A stretch of 64,000 nucleotides of DNA. Origin: Streptomyces sp. TLI_105. GTDB lineage: Bacteria > Actinomycetota > Actinomycetes > Streptomycetales > Streptomycetaceae. Each line of letters starts with the position of its first letter. Position 1 is the first letter of the stretch. Of the stretch, positions 8,988 to 17,119 are shown piece after piece. A program made the translations under genes and the position numbers. A model generated the notes under the pieces. The model did not search any database and was not told the DNA's origin. It saw only the letters and a program-made list of their open reading frames with translations. The DNA lies in the NCBI RefSeq assembly GCF_900105415.1, contig NZ_FNSM01000001.1, positions 4,120,501-4,184,500 on the forward strand, written 5' to 3'.

Positions 8988-9042
8988 GAGAGCCGCCGCG
9001 GCCGGTCCGTACGGAAGGTACGGAGCGGCCGCGGCGGCTCTC
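8988..9042 (-). terminator. Very long hairpin downstream of the class A PBP gene
   Basis: A 25-bp inverted repeat (8988-9012 with 9018-9042) has one mismatch and a 5-base loop. It begins 36 bp after the stop codon of the PBP gene and ends 28 bp before the GT87 start. It should terminate PBP mRNA, or act as a strong attenuator or mRNA-stabilising structure. Confidence 0.8.
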
Positions 9043-9077
9043 AGGACGTGCCCGGATCCGTCGCCGAGGCGAAGGGA

Positions 9078-11828
9078 TCAGGGGACCCAGGCCCCGCCAG
9101 GTCTACCGTTCCCGCCGCCACCGGAGGTGTCCGTCGGCGAGTCCGTCGGCGTCGGTGACTCGGTGGTGGGCGCCGTCGTGGTGGGTTGCCCGGTGTTGCC
9201 GCCCGCGCCTCCCGGGTTGTTGCAGTTCCAGTCGAAGATGTCGCAGGTCGTCTTGCCCGGCTTCGGCGACTTGGTCGGCTTCGTCGGGGGAGTCGTCGTC
9301 GGGGTGGCCGGGGGAGTCGTCGACGGCGTCGACGACTCGGTGGGCGTCTGGGTGGCCGTCGGGGTCGGCGTCGGGCTCTGGGCGCCGCCGCCGAAGACGG
9401 GCTTGGCGCCCTCCAGCTTCTCCGGCTTCGGGAAGTCCACGACGGGCATGTCCTTCACGGCGTCCGTCATGTACTCCCGCCAGATGCGCGAGGGGAACGA
9501 GGAACCGTGGATCGTCGGCTGGTCACCCGTGCCGTACATCTTCTCGAACTTACGGCCCTGCTTCGTCTCGTCGTCGTCGAAGCGGTACATGTCGATCGCC
9601 GTCGCCAGCTGCTTCGTGTAGCCCACGAACCAGGCCGACATGTTGTCGTCGGTCGTACCGGTCTTGCCGGCCACCGCACGGCCCGGGATGCGCGCCTTGC
9701 GGCCGGTGCCCCGGTCGTCGTCCACGACGGACCTCAGCACGTCGGTGACGTTGCTGGCGATGGCCGGGCTGAAGGCCGTCTTGGGCTTGGCCTCGTGCTT
9801 GTTGATGACGACGCCGCTCCGCTTGACCATCTCGACGGAGTACGGGTCGTTCTGCTCACCCTCGTTGGCGAAGGTGGCGTACGCGCCGGCCATGCGGATG
9901 GCGCTCGGGCTGGAGACACCGAGGGAGAAGGAGGGGAACTCACCCTTGACGAGGGATTCCTCGCGGAGGCCGGCCCTCATGGCCGCGTCGCGGACCTTGT
10001 CGATGCCCACGTCCATGCCGAGCTGCACGTACGGCGAGTTGGCGGACTTGATCATGGCGTAGCGCAGGGAGATGGGGCCGTAGCTGGCGTTCTCGTCGTT
10101 GCTCTGCTTCCACTCGTCCCCGTTGTCGTCGCGCCAGATCTCCCCGTTGTACTTGCGGATCGTCAGGTCGTCGTTGCCGTTGTAGAGGCTCTTGTCCGGA
10201 TCGACGATCGTGCGCTCGGACGCGTCCTGGTCCCGACCGAGCCTCTTGTCGCGGACGCCGTCCCTCATCGCGGCGGCGAGCACGAAGGGCTTGAACGTCG
10301 ACCCGACCTGGGCACCGGTGCTGTCGGCGTTGCTACGGAAGTGCTTGGTGGCGTCGACGCCACCGTAGATCGCCACGATCTTCCCGGTCGCCGTGTCGAC
10401 CGAAGCGCCGCCGAACTGGACGTGCGTGTCCGTCTTCGGCCGCTTCTTCGGGTCGATGTTCTCCTCGATGACGTTCTTGATCGTGGCTTCCATCTTGTCC
10501 ACCTTCTTCTTGTCGAAGGTGGTGTAGATCTCGTAGCCGCCGCGCTGGAGCTGCTCCTCGGTGATTCCGAACTGGTTCTTCATGTTCTGGTCGGCGGTGG
10601 AGACCAGATAGCCGATCTGGCCGCTCAGGTTGGCGCTCTTCCGGGGCGGCAGGACCTTGGGGAAGGTGGTGTACTTCGCCCGCTCCGCGGCCGAGATGTG
10701 CCCGTCCTTCTCCATCTCGTCGAGGATCCACTTCCACCGCTTGGTGGCCCGCTCGGTGTTCGCCTTGGCCGTGGCCTGGGGATCGATCTCGGGGTAGCCG
10801 GCGGGGTCGTAGTACGTCGCGCCCTTCAGCACCGAGGCGAGCAGCGCCGACTCGCTGGGGTTGAGCTTGCCGACGTCCTTGTTGAAGTAGGCGCGGGCCG
10901 CCGCCTGGATACCGTACGCACCACGCCCGTAGTACGAGGTGTTCAGATAGCCGGCCATGATCTGGTCCTTGCCGACCTCGTTGCCCACCTTCATGGAGAT
11001 GAAGAGTTCCTTCACCTTCCGGGTGATGGTCTGCGACTGGTCGTCGAGGCGGTTGTTCTTCACGTACTGCTGGGTGATGGTCGAACCACCCTGGGTCTCG
11101 CCGCCCTTGGCCATGTTCCACACGGCGCGGGCGATACCCATGGGGTCGACGCCGGAGTCGTCCCAGAAGGTCTTGTTCTCCGCCGAGATCACCGCGTTCT
11201 GCATGGACTTCGGAATCTCCGCGAACGGGACGATCTGACGGTTGGTGCCACTGCCCGTCGCGACCATGCGGGAGCCGTCGGCCCAGTAGTAGATGTTGTT
11301 CTGCGATTTCGCGGTGTCGGCCTCCTTGGGGATCTCCACCTTGGAGTACGCGATCGTCGCGGCGCCCATCAGGGTCGCCACGAAGAACAGGAACGTGCCC
11401 GTCACGAGCTTCCACGACGGCATCCAGCGACGCCAGCCGTACTTGTTGTGGCGCGGGTAGTCGATGATCCGCTTCTTGCCCGGCGGACGACCGCCGCCAC
11501 CGCCGCGACCCGGACCGCCACCGCGACCGCCGCCACCGCCACCGCGCCGTCCCCCACCGGGACCGCCGGGGCCCCCGGGGCCGGAATCGGCTCCCCTGCG
11601 GCGGCTGCCGCGCTGGGCGGCCCGCCGGGCCTCCGCGCGCCCTCCGTAGGGACGCTGCTCCTCTCCATGGGAGGAGGGAGGTCCGTACGAGGCCGAAGGG
11701 GCCCCCGTACCGACGTCATGGGCCGGGGCCGACCTGCGGCCCATCGGCTGTTGGGCAGCGCGCCGTGCCGCCGCGCGACCGCCCGTCGGCGGCTGCTGCG
11801 GCGGCATTTTGCGACGATGCTCGCTCAT
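9078..11828 (-). CDS. Class A penicillin-binding protein (glycosyltransferase + transpeptidase)
   Basis: 916 residues polymerising and cross-linking peptidoglycan outside the membrane. In order: a cytoplasmic Arg/Gly/Pro-rich tail (residues 1-150), one membrane anchor (about 160-185), a GT51 domain with catalytic Glu217 in ISAENKTFWDDSGVD and GGSTITQQYVKN, and a transpeptidase domain. The transpeptidase domain has S510-T-F-K513, a KSANSP motif and K722-T-G. A Thr/Pro-rich extracellular tail holds two cysteines (TTCDIFDWNC). ATG 11828 is chosen for its GAGGAG site; an in-frame ATG further upstream lacks support. A divergent padR gene lies upstream. Confidence 0.93.
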   Translation of the reverse strand: MSEHRRKMPPQQPPTGGRAAARRAAQQPMGRRSAPAHDVGTGAPSASYGPPSSHGEEQRPYGGRAEARRAAQRGSRRRGADSGPGGPGGPGGGRRGGGGGGRGGGPGRGGGGGRPPGKKRIIDYPRHNKYGWRRWMPSWKLVTGTFLFFVATLMGAATIAYSKVEIPKEADTAKSQNNIYYWADGSRMVATGSGTNRQIVPFAEIPKSMQNAVISAENKTFWDDSGVDPMGIARAVWNMAKGGETQGGSTITQQYVKNNRLDDQSQTITRKVKELFISMKVGNEVGKDQIMAGYLNTSYYGRGAYGIQAAARAYFNKDVGKLNPSESALLASVLKGATYYDPAGYPEIDPQATAKANTERATKRWKWILDEMEKDGHISAAERAKYTTFPKVLPPRKSANLSGQIGYLVSTADQNMKNQFGITEEQLQRGGYEIYTTFDKKKVDKMEATIKNVIEENIDPKKRPKTDTHVQFGGASVDTATGKIVAIYGGVDATKHFRSNADSTGAQVGSTFKPFVLAAAMRDGVRDKRLGRDQDASERTIVDPDKSLYNGNDDLTIRKYNGEIWRDDNGDEWKQSNDENASYGPISLRYAMIKSANSPYVQLGMDVGIDKVRDAAMRAGLREESLVKGEFPSFSLGVSSPSAIRMAGAYATFANEGEQNDPYSVEMVKRSGVVINKHEAKPKTAFSPAIASNVTDVLRSVVDDDRGTGRKARIPGRAVAGKTGTTDDNMSAWFVGYTKQLATAIDMYRFDDDETKQGRKFEKMYGTGDQPTIHGSSFPSRIWREYMTDAVKDMPVVDFPKPEKLEGAKPVFGGGAQSPTPTPTATQTPTESSTPSTTPPATPTTTPPTKPTKSPKPGKTTCDIFDWNCNNPGGAGGNTGQPTTTAPTTESPTPTDSPTDTSGGGGNGRPGGAWVP

Positions 11829-11955
11829 CGAACGACTACTCCTCGGGCAGGCGCGTACGCCTGGAAGCGGCAGTTGAGTTCCGGTCCCCCCGAAATGCGC
11901 ACGCGGGAACCCCATCGGAGGTCCCCCCGTACCGCAGCCGGTCACCCGCAGCACT

Positions 11956-11981
11956 GACGCCCCACGGCGTCGCTCGGTTCC
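11956..11981 (-). promoter_or_regulatory. Candidate ECF-sigma promoter for the class A PBP gene
   Basis: On the minus strand GGAAC and CGTC are separated by 17 bp, the pattern used by cell-envelope ECF sigma factors. Transcription would begin about 120 bp before the PBP ATG. The remainder of the 371-bp gap 11829-12199 holds only the PadR operator and the padR ribosome site. Confidence 0.35.
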
Positions 11982-12131
11982 CGGTGATCTGCATGCCGCA
12001 CAGACTACGCACGGCCAAAACCCGCCTAGAGCCGGAGTTCACCCCAAAACGGGCAAGCCGATCGCTGTGAATTGACGATGTGACGCCGGTCACGGCGGTC
12101 CCGCTTGTCGAGACAGGGAGGCCGTTCTATC

Positions 12132-12162
12132 GTGCTGATGTATCGAGTCGATACATCAGCAC
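12132..12162. promoter_or_regulatory. Perfect palindromic operator, probably of the adjacent PadR protein
   Basis: Two 15-bp arms (12132-12146 and 12148-12162) are exact reverse complements around one central G. The inner part, ATGTATCGA-G-TCGATACAT, carries the ATGT/ACAT half-sites known for PadR-family repressors. It lies 38 bp before the padR ATG, so autoregulation is expected. Binding has not been shown here. Confidence 0.8.
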
Positions 12163-12199
12163 GGCATAAGGGCCCCGAAGGCGGAGGAGGAGGCGACGG

Positions 12200-12880
12200 A
12201 TGAGCAGACGCTCCGGCATCCTCGAGTTCGCCGTTCTCGGCCTGCTGCGCGAGGCCCCCATGCACGGGTACGAGCTGCGGAAGCGCCTCAACACCTCGCT
12301 GGGCGTCTTCCGGGCCTTCAGCTACGGGACGCTGTATCCCTGCCTCAAGACGCTGGTCGCCAACGGCTGGTTGATCGAGGAGCCGGGCAGCGCCCCCGAG
12401 GAGGCCCTCGCCGCCTCGCTCGCAGGACGCCGGGCCAAGATCGTCTACCGGTTGACCCCGGCAGGTAAGGAGCACTTCGAGGAGCTCCTCTCCCACACCG
12501 GCCCGGACGCCTGGGAGGACGAGCACTTCGCGGCGCGCTTCGCCTTCTTCGGACAGACCGAGCGCGAGGTGCGGATGCGCGTGCTCGAAGGGCGCCGCAG
12601 CCGACTGGAAGAGCGCCTGGAGAAGATGCGCGCCTCCCTGGTCCGGACCCGCGAGCGCCTGGACGACTACACGCTTGAGCTGCAGCGCCACGGCATGGAG
12701 TCCGTGGAGCGCGAAGTGCGCTGGCTGAACGAGCTCATCGAGAGCGAGCGGGCAGGGCGGGATCAGCGATCCGGCCCCGATGCCCCCGCTCGGCACGACA
12801 ACGATTCTGGAGAAACGGGCGGCCTGCCCCGGCACGGGGGCAGTACCCGGCCGGATCCGTCCGACGACACCGCCAAGTGA
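12200..12880 (+). CDS. PadR-family transcriptional regulator
   Basis: 226 residues. The N-terminal winged helix (residues 1-85, FAVLGLLREAPMHGYELRKR then SYGTLYPCLKTLVANGWL) is classical PadR. The C-terminal half is a helical dimerisation region of the PadR-s1 kind, ending in a polar tail. ATG 12200 follows GGAGGAGGAGG. A perfect palindrome just upstream is the probable operator. The gene precedes ino1 by 48 bp, so ino1 may be co-transcribed or co-regulated. The inducing ligand is unknown. Confidence 0.9.
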   Translation: MSRRSGILEFAVLGLLREAPMHGYELRKRLNTSLGVFRAFSYGTLYPCLKTLVANGWLIEEPGSAPEEALAASLAGRRAKIVYRLTPAGKEHFEELLSHTGPDAWEDEHFAARFAFFGQTEREVRMRVLEGRRSRLEERLEKMRASLVRTRERLDDYTLELQRHGMESVEREVRWLNELIESERAGRDQRSGPDAPARHDNDSGETGGLPRHGGSTRPDPSDDTAK

Positions 12881-12928
12881 AACCCTGCGCACAGCAGGGC
12901 TTCCACGATCACACAGGGAGCAACCGGA

Positions 12929-14011
12929 ATGGGTTCGGTTCGCGTAGCCATCGTCGGCGTGGGCAACTGCGCCGCCTCGCTGGTCCAGGGCGTCGAGTAC
13001 TACAAGGACGCCGACCCGGCGGCCAAGGTGCCCGGCCTGATGCACGTCCAGTTCGGCGACTACCACGTCGGTGACGTCGAGTTCGTCGCCGCCTTCGACG
13101 TCGACGCGAAGAAGGTCGGCCTCGACCTCTCCGACGCCATCGGCGCCAGCGAGAACAACACCATCAAGATCTGCGACGTCCCGAACAAGGGCGTCACGGT
13201 CCAGCGCGGTCACACGCTCGACGGTCTCGGCAAGTACTACCGCCTGACCATCGAGGAGTCCGCCGAGGAGCCGGTCGACGTCGTCCAGATCCTCAAGGAC
13301 CGCCAGGTCGACGTCCTCGTCTGCTACCTGCCCGTCGGTTCCGAGGAAGCGGCGAAGTTCTACGCCCAGTGCGCCATCGACGCCAAGGTCGCCTTCGTCA
13401 ACGCCCTCCCGGTCTTCATCGCCGGGACCAAGGAGTGGGCCGACAAGTTCACCGAGGCGGGCGTCCCGATCGTCGGCGACGACATCAAGTCGCAGGTCGG
13501 CGCGACCATCACGCACCGCGTGATGGCGAAGCTGTTCGAGGACCGCGGTGTCCGTCTTGAGCGCACGATGCAGCTCAACGTCGGCGGCAACATGGACTTC
13601 AAGAACATGCTGGAGCGCGACCGCCTCGAGTCCAAGAAGATCTCGAAGACGCAGGCCGTCACCTCGCAGATCCCGGACCGCGAGCTGGGCGAGAAGAACG
13701 TCCACATCGGCCCCTCGGACTACGTGGCCTGGCTGGACGACCGCAAGTGGGCGTACGTCCGCCTCGAGGGCCGCGCGTTCGGCGACGTCCCGCTGAACCT
13801 GGAGTACAAGCTCGAGGTGTGGGACTCCCCGAACTCGGCGGGTGTCATCATCGACGCCCTGCGCGCCGCGAAGATCGCCAAGGACCGCGGCATCGGCGGC
13901 CCGATCCTCTCCGCCTCCTCGTACTTCATGAAGTCCCCGCCGGTGCAGTACTTCGACGACGAGGCCCTGGCCAACGTCGAGAAGTTCATCAAGGGTGAGG
14001 TCGAGCGCTAA
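12929..14011 (+). CDS. ino1: Myo-inositol-1-phosphate synthase
   Basis: 360 residues, the NAD-dependent cyclase converting glucose 6-phosphate to inositol 1-phosphate. This is the first step to mycothiol and phosphatidylinositol in actinobacteria. The Rossmann motif [12 protein letters not shown] is at residues 5-16. The [20 protein letters not shown] stretch and the SYFMKSPP C-terminal motif are diagnostic of the short prokaryotic form. It follows padR and ends in a clear terminator. Mycothiol links it functionally to the trx genes at 25 kb (inference). Confidence 0.95.
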   Translation: MGSVRVAIVGVGNCAASLVQGVEYYKDADPAAKVPGLMHVQFGDYHVGDVEFVAAFDVDAKKVGLDLSDAIGASENNTIKICDVPNKGVTVQRGHTLDGLGKYYRLTIEESAEEPVDVVQILKDRQVDVLVCYLPVGSEEAAKFYAQCAIDAKVAFVNALPVFIAGTKEWADKFTEAGVPIVGDDIKSQVGATITHRVMAKLFEDRGVRLERTMQLNVGGNMDFKNMLERDRLESKKISKTQAVTSQIPDRELGEKNVHIGPSDYVAWLDDRKWAYVRLEGRAFGDVPLNLEYKLEVWDSPNSAGVIIDALRAAKIAKDRGIGGPILSASSYFMKSPPVQYFDDEALANVEKFIKGEVER

Positions 14012-14032
14012 AGCGCCGCACGCTTGTCGATC

Positions 14033-14064
14033 GAGGGTCCCCGAGGCACTGCCCGGGGGCCCTC
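14033..14064 (+). terminator. Terminator after ino1
   Basis: GAGGGTCCCCG (14033-14043) pairs with CGGGGGCCCTC (14054-14064) with one G-T wobble, 22 bp after the ino1 stop codon. Its presence argues against translation of the following MFS gene starting upstream of it. Confidence 0.75.
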
Positions 14065-14086
14065 GTCGTATGTGAGTCTTGCTGCC

Positions 14087-15346
14087 ATGTCCGTCGTACG
14101 TGATCTGCGCGTACTCCTGCGCCTGCGGAACTTCCGCCGCCTGCTCGCCGTCCGGCTGCTCTCCCAATGCGCCGACGGCACCTACCAGGTGGCCCTGGCC
14201 ACGTACGTCGTCTTCTCCCCCGAGAAACAGACCTCACCCGGCGCGATCGCCTCCGCCATGGCGGTGCTCCTGCTCCCGTACTCGCTCGTCGGGCCCTTCG
14301 CCGGAGTGCTCCTCGACCGCTGGCAGCGCCGCCAGGTCTTCCTGTACGGCAACCTCCTGCGCGCCCTGCTGGCCTGCGGGACCGCCCTTCTCGTCCTCGC
14401 CTCCGTGCCGGACTGGCTCTTCTACGCCTCCGCCCTCTCCGTCACCGCCGTCAACCGGTTCGTCCTGGCAGGGCTCTCGGCCTCCCTCCCCCGTGTCGTC
14501 GACGAAGAGCGGCTCGTGATGGCGAACTCGCTCTCGCCCACCGCGGGCACCCTCGCCGCGACCCTGGGCGGCGGCCTCGCGTTCGGCGTCCGGCTCCTCG
14601 CCGACAACTCCGACGCGGTCGTCGTGGCCTTCGGTGCCGTCCTCTACCTCTGTGCCGCCCTGGCCTCCCTGCGGATGTCCCGGGAACTCCTCGGCCCCGA
14701 TGCCGCCCCCGTGCCCCAACCCCTCGCCTCGGCCCTGAAGTCGACGGCCCACGGTCTGGCCGCGGGCATGCGGCACCTCGCCGAACGACGCCCCGCAGCC
14801 CGGGCACTCGTCACGGTGGCCCTCATGCGCTTCTGTTACGGCGCCCTGCTCGTCACCGTGCTCATGCTCTGCCGCTACGCCTGGAGCTCCACGGACTCCG
14901 ACGGCCTCGCCCTTCTCGGGCTCGCCGTCGCCGCGTCCGGTGCCGGCTTCTTCGCGGCCGCCGTCCTCTCGCCCTGGGCGATCGGAAGGTTCGGGCCCTT
15001 CGGCTGGATGACCGTGTGCACGGCCGCGGCCGCCGTCCTCGTGCCGGCACTCGGGCTGACCTTCACCCCGGCTCCCTTCCTCGTCGCCGCCTTCGTGCTC
15101 GGGCTCATCACCCAAGGGGCCAAGATCGCGACGGACACGGTGGTCCAGAGGGCCGTGGACGACCCCTATCGGGGGAGGGTCTTCTCCCTCTACGACGTGC
15201 TGTTCAACGTCGCCTTCGTGGGCGCGGCGGGGGTGGCGGCGTTGATGCTGCCACCCGACGGCCGGTCGCCCCTGCTGGTCGTGCTGGTGGCCCTGGTCTA
15301 CGCGGCGATCGCCGTGGCCTTGCGACGGGAAAGCCGGAAGGGGTGA
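14087..15346 (+). CDS. MFS transporter (putative exporter)
   Basis: 419 residues from ATG 14087, with about 10-12 membrane helices. The pattern VVRDLRVLLRLRNFRRLLAV at the N-terminus and the cytoplasmic loop LLDRWQRRQVFL between helices 2 and 3 are typical of MFS exporters of the MFS_3/enterobactin-exporter-like type. The open frame extends to 14024, but that extension would run through the ino1 terminator. No good ribosome site is visible, so the start is uncertain. Substrate unknown. The gene ends two bases before a parS site. Confidence 0.8.
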   Translation: MSVVRDLRVLLRLRNFRRLLAVRLLSQCADGTYQVALATYVVFSPEKQTSPGAIASAMAVLLLPYSLVGPFAGVLLDRWQRRQVFLYGNLLRALLACGTALLVLASVPDWLFYASALSVTAVNRFVLAGLSASLPRVVDEERLVMANSLSPTAGTLAATLGGGLAFGVRLLADNSDAVVVAFGAVLYLCAALASLRMSRELLGPDAAPVPQPLASALKSTAHGLAAGMRHLAERRPAARALVTVALMRFCYGALLVTVLMLCRYAWSSTDSDGLALLGLAVAASGAGFFAAAVLSPWAIGRFGPFGWMTVCTAAAAVLVPALGLTFTPAPFLVAAFVLGLITQGAKIATDTVVQRAVDDPYRGRVFSLYDVLFNVAFVGAAGVAALMLPPDGRSPLLVVLVALVYAAIAVALRRESRKG

Positions 15347-15347
15347 T

Positions 15348-15361
15348 GTTTCACGTGAAAC
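15348..15361. other. parS site
   Basis: Perfect GTTTCACGTGAAAC palindrome, directly after the stop codon of the MFS gene. It is paired with a second copy 45 bp further on, between the converging MFS and cca genes. Confidence 0.95.
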
Positions 15362-15392
15362 ACCACCCCTCCAGAGCGTCGATCGGGTCCCT

Positions 15393-15406
15393 GTTTCACG
15401 TGAAAC
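15393..15406. other. parS site
   Basis: Perfect GTTTCACGTGAAAC, 45 bp (about four helical turns) from the preceding copy, in the 87-bp space between the MFS and cca stop codons. The close pair could seed ParB spreading efficiently (inference). Confidence 0.95.
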
Positions 15407-15433
15407 ACGGGCCCGTCCGGTCGCCGTCCCTGC

Positions 15434-16876
15434 TCAGTCGCGCGCTGCCCACCATTCCTTGAGCGCGGCGACGGCCTGGTCGTGCTCCATGGGACCGTTC
15501 TCGAGCCGGAGTTCCAGCAGGAACTTGTACGCCTGGCCGATGGCCGGACCCGGTCCGATGCCCAGGATCTCCTGGATCTGGTTGCCGTCGAGGTCGGGTC
15601 GGATCGCGTCCAGCTCCTCCTGCTCCTGGAGCTGGGCGATGCGGTCCTCAAGGCCGTCGTAGGCGCGGGAGAGCGCACCCGCCTTGCGCTTGTTCCGCGT
15701 GGTGCAGTCCGAGCGGGTCAGCTTGTGCAGCCGCGAGAGCAGCGGCCCGGCATCGCGGACGTAGCGCCGCACGGCGGAGTCGGTCCACTCGCCGGTCCCG
15801 TAGCCGTGGAAGCGGAGGTGCAGCTCCACGAGCCGCGAGACGTCCTTGATCATCTCGTTGGAGTACTTGAGCGCGGTCATGCGCTTCTTGGTCATCTTCG
15901 CGCCGACCACCTCGTGGTGGTGGAAGGAGACGCGGCCGTCCTTCTCGAAGCGGCGGGTGCGCGGCTTGCCGATGTCATGGAGCAGGGCGGCGAGGCGCAG
16001 CACCAGGTCGGGGCCGTCCTCCTCCAGGTCGATCGCCTGGTCGAGCACGGTCAGCGAGTGCTCGTAGACGTCCTTGTGCCTGTGGTGCTCATCGCTCTCC
16101 AGACGCAGCGCCGGCAGCTCGGGCAGCACGTGGTCGGCGAGGCCCGTGTCCACGAGGAGCCCGAGGCCCTTCCGGGGGTGCGCCGAGAGCAGCAGCTTGT
16201 TGAGTTCCTCACGGACGCGCTCGGCGGAGACGATCTCGATCCGGCCCGACATCTCCTTCATGGCCGTCACGACCTCGGGGGCGACCTCGAAGTCCAGCTG
16301 CGCGGCGAACCGGGCGGCCCGCATCATGCGCAGGGGGTCGTCGGAGAAGGACTCCTCCGGCGTGCCCGGGGTGCGCAGGACCCGGGCGGACAGGTCCTCG
16401 AGACCGCCGTACGGGTCGATGAACTCCTTCTCGGGGAGGGCCACGGCCATGGCGTTGACGGTGAAGTCACGCCGGACGAGGTCCTCGTCGATGGAGTCGC
16501 CGTAGGAGACCTCGGGCTTCCGGGAGGTCCGGTCGTACGCCTCCGAGCGGTACGTGGTGACCTCGACCTGGTAGCCCTCCTTCTGGCAGCCGACGGTCCC
16601 GAAGGCGATGCCGACCTCCCACACCGCGTCGGCCCACGGACGGACGATCTTCAGTACGTCCTCGGGGCGGGCGTCGGTGGTGAAGTCCAGGTCGTTGCCG
16701 AGCCGGCCGAGCAGCGCGTCCCGCACCGAGCCGCCGACCAGCGCGAGGCTGAACCCGGCCTCCTGGAAACGGCGGGCGAGGTCGTCGGCGACAGGGGACA
16801 CACGCAGCAGTTCACTGACCGCGCGGCGTTGCACCTGGCTCAGTGCAGTCGGGGTGTCTTCGTTGGCGTTCGGCAC
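15434..16876 (-). CDS. cca: tRNA nucleotidyltransferase (CCA-adding) with HD domain
   Basis: 480 residues from GTG 16876 (MPNANEDTPTALSQ). It adds or repairs the 3' CCA of tRNAs, which is essential here because the tRNA genes in this window do not encode CCA. The nucleotidyltransferase motif GGSVRDALLG is followed by DLDFTT, then RRDFTVNAMA and the RNA-binding head. The HD domain (LLHDIGKPRT, about residue 285) and a C-terminal helical domain follow. The same frame is open 61 codons further upstream, but conservation of the family starts near MPNAN. A divergent promoter region (16877-17119) separates it from the DUF6049 gene. Confidence 0.93.
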   Translation of the reverse strand: MPNANEDTPTALSQVQRRAVSELLRVSPVADDLARRFQEAGFSLALVGGSVRDALLGRLGNDLDFTTDARPEDVLKIVRPWADAVWEVGIAFGTVGCQKEGYQVEVTTYRSEAYDRTSRKPEVSYGDSIDEDLVRRDFTVNAMAVALPEKEFIDPYGGLEDLSARVLRTPGTPEESFSDDPLRMMRAARFAAQLDFEVAPEVVTAMKEMSGRIEIVSAERVREELNKLLLSAHPRKGLGLLVDTGLADHVLPELPALRLESDEHHRHKDVYEHSLTVLDQAIDLEEDGPDLVLRLAALLHDIGKPRTRRFEKDGRVSFHHHEVVGAKMTKKRMTALKYSNEMIKDVSRLVELHLRFHGYGTGEWTDSAVRRYVRDAGPLLSRLHKLTRSDCTTRNKRKAGALSRAYDGLEDRIAQLQEQEELDAIRPDLDGNQIQEILGIGPGPAIGQAYKFLLELRLENGPMEHDQAVAALKEWWAARD

Positions 16877-17119
16877 AACAGAAAAGGGTACGTGCCCCGG
16901 CTCACCGCGATGTCCTCGTTTTCCGTCGGGTGAGGGCGAGCGGCGTCCGCTCTCCGCCGGGCGGGGGTGCACGGCGGTGTCGGCGGCGGTCGGTCGAAGA
17001 TCGGCTGGAGCACTCCCCGGCACTTGCCCCCGGCGTGCCTCGTTACCATGCCTGGACACAGCAACCGGGAACCACCGACACCACTGGCACCACAGACAAC
17101 GACGAGGACGGGCGAACGC

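Noticed and set aside
14024..14086. MFS gene starting at ATG 14024
   Set aside because: The added codons run through the ino1 terminator and have no membrane-protein character.
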